From Holothuria scabra (taxonomy: Eukaryota; Echinodermata; Holothuroidea; Aspidochirotida; Holothuriidae): a stretch of 64,000 nt of DNA. The notes beneath the pieces are model-generated. The model saw nothing but the letters and a program-made list of their open reading frames with translations, did no database searches and was not told where the DNA came from. The position numbers and the translations under genes were made by a program. The stretch is from positions 35,799,905-35,863,904 of the forward strand of contig CM074179.1 of assembly GCA_037179385.1 (NCBI GenBank), read 5' to 3'. Positions 59,941-64,000 of this stretch are shown here, piece after piece; the stretch's first letter is position 1; every line of letters starts with the position of its first letter.

Positions 59941-60628
59941 CAGTGGCGCAGCTACAGGGGGCAGGCGGCTCTGAAAAATGAAAAAATCGGGAATTTGCCA
60001 TTTGTGAAACCAGTCTATTTTTTGGTTTTGACAACTCAAGAAATTCCGAAATGTCTCCAATAAAAGCTCCACATTCGTCATTATTTGTTCCAAAAAAGTA
60101 AATTTTCCGCGCGCTTCGCGCGCCACATTTGCGATCCCTAAGCAGAAGTGCTCGCTCATACAATTAATAAAATCTTACAGGCTCTGGATTCCTAAGTGAA
60201 AAAAATCGGACATTTGCTATATGTGACCCCAGATAATTAAGTGAAACCAGTAAATACAGTGCTAGTTTCATAAATTTCCTTTCATAAAATTCCAATTTTT
60301 TTCCAGTGTAAGCTTTTGACTCAAAATTTTCGTCAGATAACCTCATTTCGTAGAGACTGGATAACATTATGTAGCAACAACGATCTTTGGTCGCCGCTCA
60401 ATCTCTGATTTGCCAATAGGAAATGTAAAGTCTTCAGTTATCCCCCAACTTTTAAAATTCCTCTACAGGAAACCCAGAATCAAAAACTTCCATGCAATAC
60501 AAGCTGCATTTTTTCAAATATTTGAAAGGGGCAAAAATTTCAGGGCGCTTCGCGCTCCGCAAATTACGTTTCTAGTACAGAGAAGTCCACACTTAAAAAA
60601 TAGGCAAAAAGGTCTAGATACGTCACTG
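59941..60628. mobile_element. hAT-like element, 688 bp
   Basis: The left end is CAGTGGCGCAGCTACAGG; the right end, read inverted, is CAGTGACGTATCTAGACC. The flanks AAGACACC and TATACACC agree at six of eight positions, an aged 8-bp duplication. The interior includes CCGCGCGCTTCGCGCGCC and is shared with 18.1-19.5 kb and with 62144-63020. The short open frames have no domain. Confidence 0.7.
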
Positions 60629-61532
60629 TATACACCTTTCCAGGACAGGACAAAAATTTAGCCAAGAGGTCCCCTTACTTTGAAAACCAAATCGACGCCA
60701 CAAAATCGAATCCGGACAGCAAGTGATGGTCTGATTTTAGTCGGCCATAACAGGGCTCTATCACCTTTTAATTTCTCATTTTTTTTTTTTTTGCTAAATT
60801 GTATCATGGATGGTTGAACACTAAATTGTGTTTTGACTTCTTCCATTTCACTGAATATGAAGTACTGAAATTCATGCAGACAATAAAAGAAGACTATTTA
60901 AGGCTGATGAACCCCACTAATGGCCATCTACAGCTGTCACTAAACACCAGCGCTAATCGGATTCGTCTATATCATTATGAACAGAGTATGGAATAACGGT
61001 GTACGGTGGCTGTTTTCACAATGTTGGAAAAACGAAACATGCATTATCAGAGAAGTTGGGGTGTTTTTTTCCCCAAAATGTTTCCTTTCCAGCCACTTAA
61101 CTTAGAAAATCTTCGCCAGTGATGGTCGCCAAAGTTACTTTCTGTTAGTGACTGTTCGCTTCAGGATGGTAGAGCAATTAGGACTGAGAGTTAAACGCAC
61201 GCGCAAACGGCGCTCCGTCCTGACATTTAAGGCGTTTCGATTTTGTAGACAAGAATGACGCGCGCAAAGCTGCATCGCTTTGTCAGCGCCGCATCTACAC
61301 TCATCGCTAATTGTAGTCAAATTGTCAAATTCGAGATAGGCACACGTACACAAGCAGGATCTACAAAAATGTGAACATTTTCATCTCAAGACAGCTTCTT
61401 TCCTTAGCTAAACACGGAATCATTCGTTAAAATGGCCGACCAGATCATGGACTGTTGTTTATCACGTTGATTTTGTCAACAGTTTGCGTGCATGCCACTA
61501 CACAAAACACTATACAAAATGACGTTCGTTTG
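59990..61532. repeat. Segmental duplication, left copy
   Basis: Matches 62144-64000 in the same order and orientation at an offset of about 2.15 kb that grows to about 2.47 kb because of insertions in the right copy. It includes part of the hAT-like element and about 900 bp of flanking DNA. Many small differences show it is older than the 921-bp duplication. Confidence 0.88.
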
Positions 61533-62143
61533 CATGCAGCTAACTTGTAAGTGTGACGTCACAGTAACACGTCGGTAATGGACGAGGGGAATTGCCATAA
61601 GCCCCTGTAGCGTCGTTTTTCTAGACCGAACGTTAAATCGGTCGACCACCATTCTGAAAATCAACAGGACGGAGTGATTTTTTTTAAAAAGAAATAGAAA
61701 ATCAAGACCGAATTTTGGAAAGGGCAAATTGGGAAATTTGAGGGGGGAGGGTCCGGATGTCGGCGAATCCCCCGCACCTTCTGGATCGGTCACTAAAGTG
61801 TCTGAAATAAAGAACCTTGCAAACAACAGGAAAAGAGGACATTTATCGACTATAGTATGTCGTTTCGGTACAAAAACTCTCTTTGCGAAAACTATACTTT
61901 TTTCATCAGCATATTTTAAACTCGCGTTACACATTTTAAACCACAGTGTTGTTTTTTCCCCTTGCAAACCCTACATTGATTCTCTCCTAATTACTCAATA
62001 GTAGACTAACGGTTTGATAATTGATAGTGATGATTTCCAAGGACCAGGTTTGAACTTTCAAAATATACCCTGAGGACCAACTAATGTCACAACTTCCCTT
62101 GAAATGAAGTTGGAAAAAACAAAAGCCAACATTAGTCATGTAT
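61533..62143. other. Spacer between duplicated segments
   Basis: No gene supported. The 163-codon minus-strand frame at 61476-61967 and the overlapping plus-strand frame have no recognisable motif. Confidence 0.5.
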
Positions 62144-64000
62144 GAATTTGCCATTTGTGAAACCAGTCTACTTTTTGGTTTTGACAACTCAGGAAATTCC
62201 GAAATGTCTCCAATAAAAGCTCAACATTCGTCATTATTTGTTCCAAAAAAGTAAATTTTCCGCTGATACCATTAATAAAATTTTACGAGCTCTGGATTCC
62301 TAAGTGAAAAAAATCGGACATTTGATATATGTGACCCCAGATAATTAAGTGAAAGCACACTCTAAAAAATATTTAAACGATTTTGTTTAAAAATTAGGAT
62401 ACTCACCAAAATTGGTATTTCTACTCGAAATAAGTGACTACTTCAACTCAATTTGTGAAAAATTTTGCACAATTTGTGTAAAATTTTGCACAAATTCAAT
62501 TGAAGTACTCACTTATTTCGAGTAGAAATACTCATTTTCGTGAGTATCCTAATTTTTTAACAAAATCGTTTAAATATTTTTTAGAGTGCAGTAAATACAG
62601 TGCTAGTTTCATAACTTTCCTTTCATAAAATTCCAATTTTTTTCCAATATAAGCTTTTGACTTAAAATTTTCGTCAGATAACCTCTTTTCGTAGGGACTG
62701 GATAACATTATGTAGCAACAACGATCTTTGGTCGCCGCTCAATCTATGATTTGCCAATAGAAAATGTAAATTCTTCAGTAATTCCCCAACTTTTAAATTT
62801 CCTTATAAGGAAAACCAGTATCCCAAACTTTTCTGCAATACAAGCTGCATTTTTTCAAATATTTAAAAAGGGCAAAAATTTCAGCGAGCTTCGTGCGCCG
62901 CAATTTACGTATCTAGTACAGAAGTGTCCACAATTAAAAAATCGTAGAAATTTGGACGCTTGACCTCCCTCCCCCTCCTTCCGCAAAAAAGGTCTAGCTA
63001 CGCCACTGTATACACCTTTCCAGGACAGGACAACAATTTAGGCAAGATGTCCCCTTACTTTGAAAATCAAATCGACGCCACTGACACCTATACACGAATC
63101 CGGACAGCAAGTGATGGTCTGATTTTAGTCGGCTATAACTGGCGTCTATCACATTTTAATTTTTCTTCTTTTTTTTTTTTTGGTTAATTCATCATGGATG
63201 GTTGTACACTGAATTGTGTCTTGTTTTCTTTCATTTCACTGAACATGAAGGTTTAGAATTCATGCAGACAATAAATGAAGACTATTTAAAGCTGATGGAC
63301 ACCACTAATGGCCTCCTACAGTCACTAAACACAAGCGCTAATCCGATTCGTCTTTATAATTATGGAGAGTCTGGAATAACGGTGTGGCTGCTTTCACATT
63401 GTTGGAAAAACGGAATATGCATTATCAGAGAAGTATGGGTGATTTGTTTTCGCCAAAATGTTTCCTTTTCAGCCACTTAACTTAGAAAATCTTCACAACC
63501 GATGATCGTCATAGTTACTTTCTGACAAAATACGTTCGCGTGAAGCTTATTTACCTAGCGTTTTGAGCACAATAAATGGGTCGAAATTAGTGACTGTTCG
63601 CTTCAGGATGGTAGAGCAATTAGGACGGAGAGTTAAACGCACGCGCAAACTGCGTTCCGTCCTGACATTTAAGACGTTTCGGTTTTGTAGACGACGGTGC
63701 AGCGGTAGAATGACATCAAAACAAGAATGACGCGCGCAAAGCTGCAATGTTTGTCAGCGCCTCATCTACACTCATCGCTAATTGTAGTCAAATTGTCAAA
63801 TTCAAGAAAGTCACACGTAAAACAAGCAGGATCTACAAAATTTTGAAAGTTTTCATCTTAAGACAGCTTCTCTCCTTAGCTAAGCACGGAATCCTTCGTT
63901 AAAATGGCTGACCAGATCATGGACTGTTGTTTATCACGTTGATTTTGTCAACAGTTTGCGTGCATGCCACTACACAAAACACTATACAAAATGACGTTCG
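62144..64000. repeat. Segmental duplication, right copy (continues beyond window)
   Basis: Starts GAATTTGCCATTTGTG, like about 59991, and still matches at the last base of the window (the GACGTTCG at 61523-61530 corresponds to the window end). It carries a MITE (62358-62588) that the left copy lacks, and lacks the GCGCGCTTCGCGCGCC word of the left copy. Confidence 0.88.
62358..62588. mobile_element. MITE with CACTCT ends (231 bp), inserted after duplication
   Basis: The left arm CACTCTAAAAAATATTTAAA continues into CGATTTTGTT and AGGATACTCAC. The right arm is its inverted copy, and the interior is a further near-palindrome. CA lies directly outside both ends. The other copy of the duplication has the uninterrupted site (GTGAAACCAGTAAATAC near 60250), which fixes both boundaries and shows a 2-bp target duplication. 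Confidence 0.9.

Noticed and set aside
61476..61967. 163-codon minus-strand frame
   Set aside because: Longest unexplained frame, but it spans duplicated repeat sequence and has no recognisable motif or splice partner.

Overview
This is animal nuclear DNA: AT-rich, gene-poor, intron-rich and full of decayed transposons. There are no operons or bacterial signals. The only host genes I can support are on the minus strand and encode NACHT-domain, NLR-like innate immune proteins. NLR expansions of this kind, with a C-terminal F-x-x-x-x-x-EWYAAHY-type motif, are known from invertebrate deuterostomes such as sea urchins, sea cucumbers and amphioxus. My best guess is an echinoderm, possibly a holothurian. 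That is inference, because there is no rRNA or mitochondrial marker to confirm it.

Two paralogous genes lie head to tail on the minus strand. The upstream one (gene 2) has exons at 53618-52117 (NACHT), 51642-51434, 48123-48050 and 47499-47441. The downstream one (gene 1) has exons at 44237-42730 (NACHT), 11048-10831, 1660-1587 and 802-744. I derived these exons by comparing the two copies. Each pair has matching splice sites, the same intron phases (1, 0, 2, 1, 0), and equal or near-equal length (74/74 and 59/59 nt for the two small exons). Joined in order, exons 2 to 4 read as a helix followed by one diverged leucine-rich-repeat-like unit. N-terminal effector exons, start codons and 3' ends were not found. 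A frame-broken piece of the same LRR module, without its introns, lies at the left edge (1-160).

Gene 1 is unusual in scale. Its first intron is about 31.7 kb, against 474 bp in gene 2, and its second is about 9.2 kb. These introns hold most of the mobile DNA. Intron 2 contains an L1/Tx1-type LINE (about 3245-8870) split by a 3587-bp inverted-repeat DNA transposon with an exact 6-bp target duplication, and diverged direct repeats flank the LINE. Intron 1 contains two hAT-like non-autonomous elements with 8-bp target duplications (28671-30326 and 36425-39133), a 232-bp inverted-repeat MITE, a second LINE fragment (about 34425-35610), degenerate minisatellites, purine and pyrimidine tracts, and scattered copies of a GC-rich repeat family marked by the word GCGGAGCG.

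The right end (about 53.8-64 kb) is non-coding repeat territory. It holds an apparently identical 921-bp tandem duplication abutting a perfect 48-nt palindrome, a hAT-like element, a segmental duplication running off the window, and two MITEs with CACTCT ends. One of these MITEs can be dated relative to the duplication because the other copy has the empty site. I found no credible tRNA, rRNA, CRISPR or bacterial feature.
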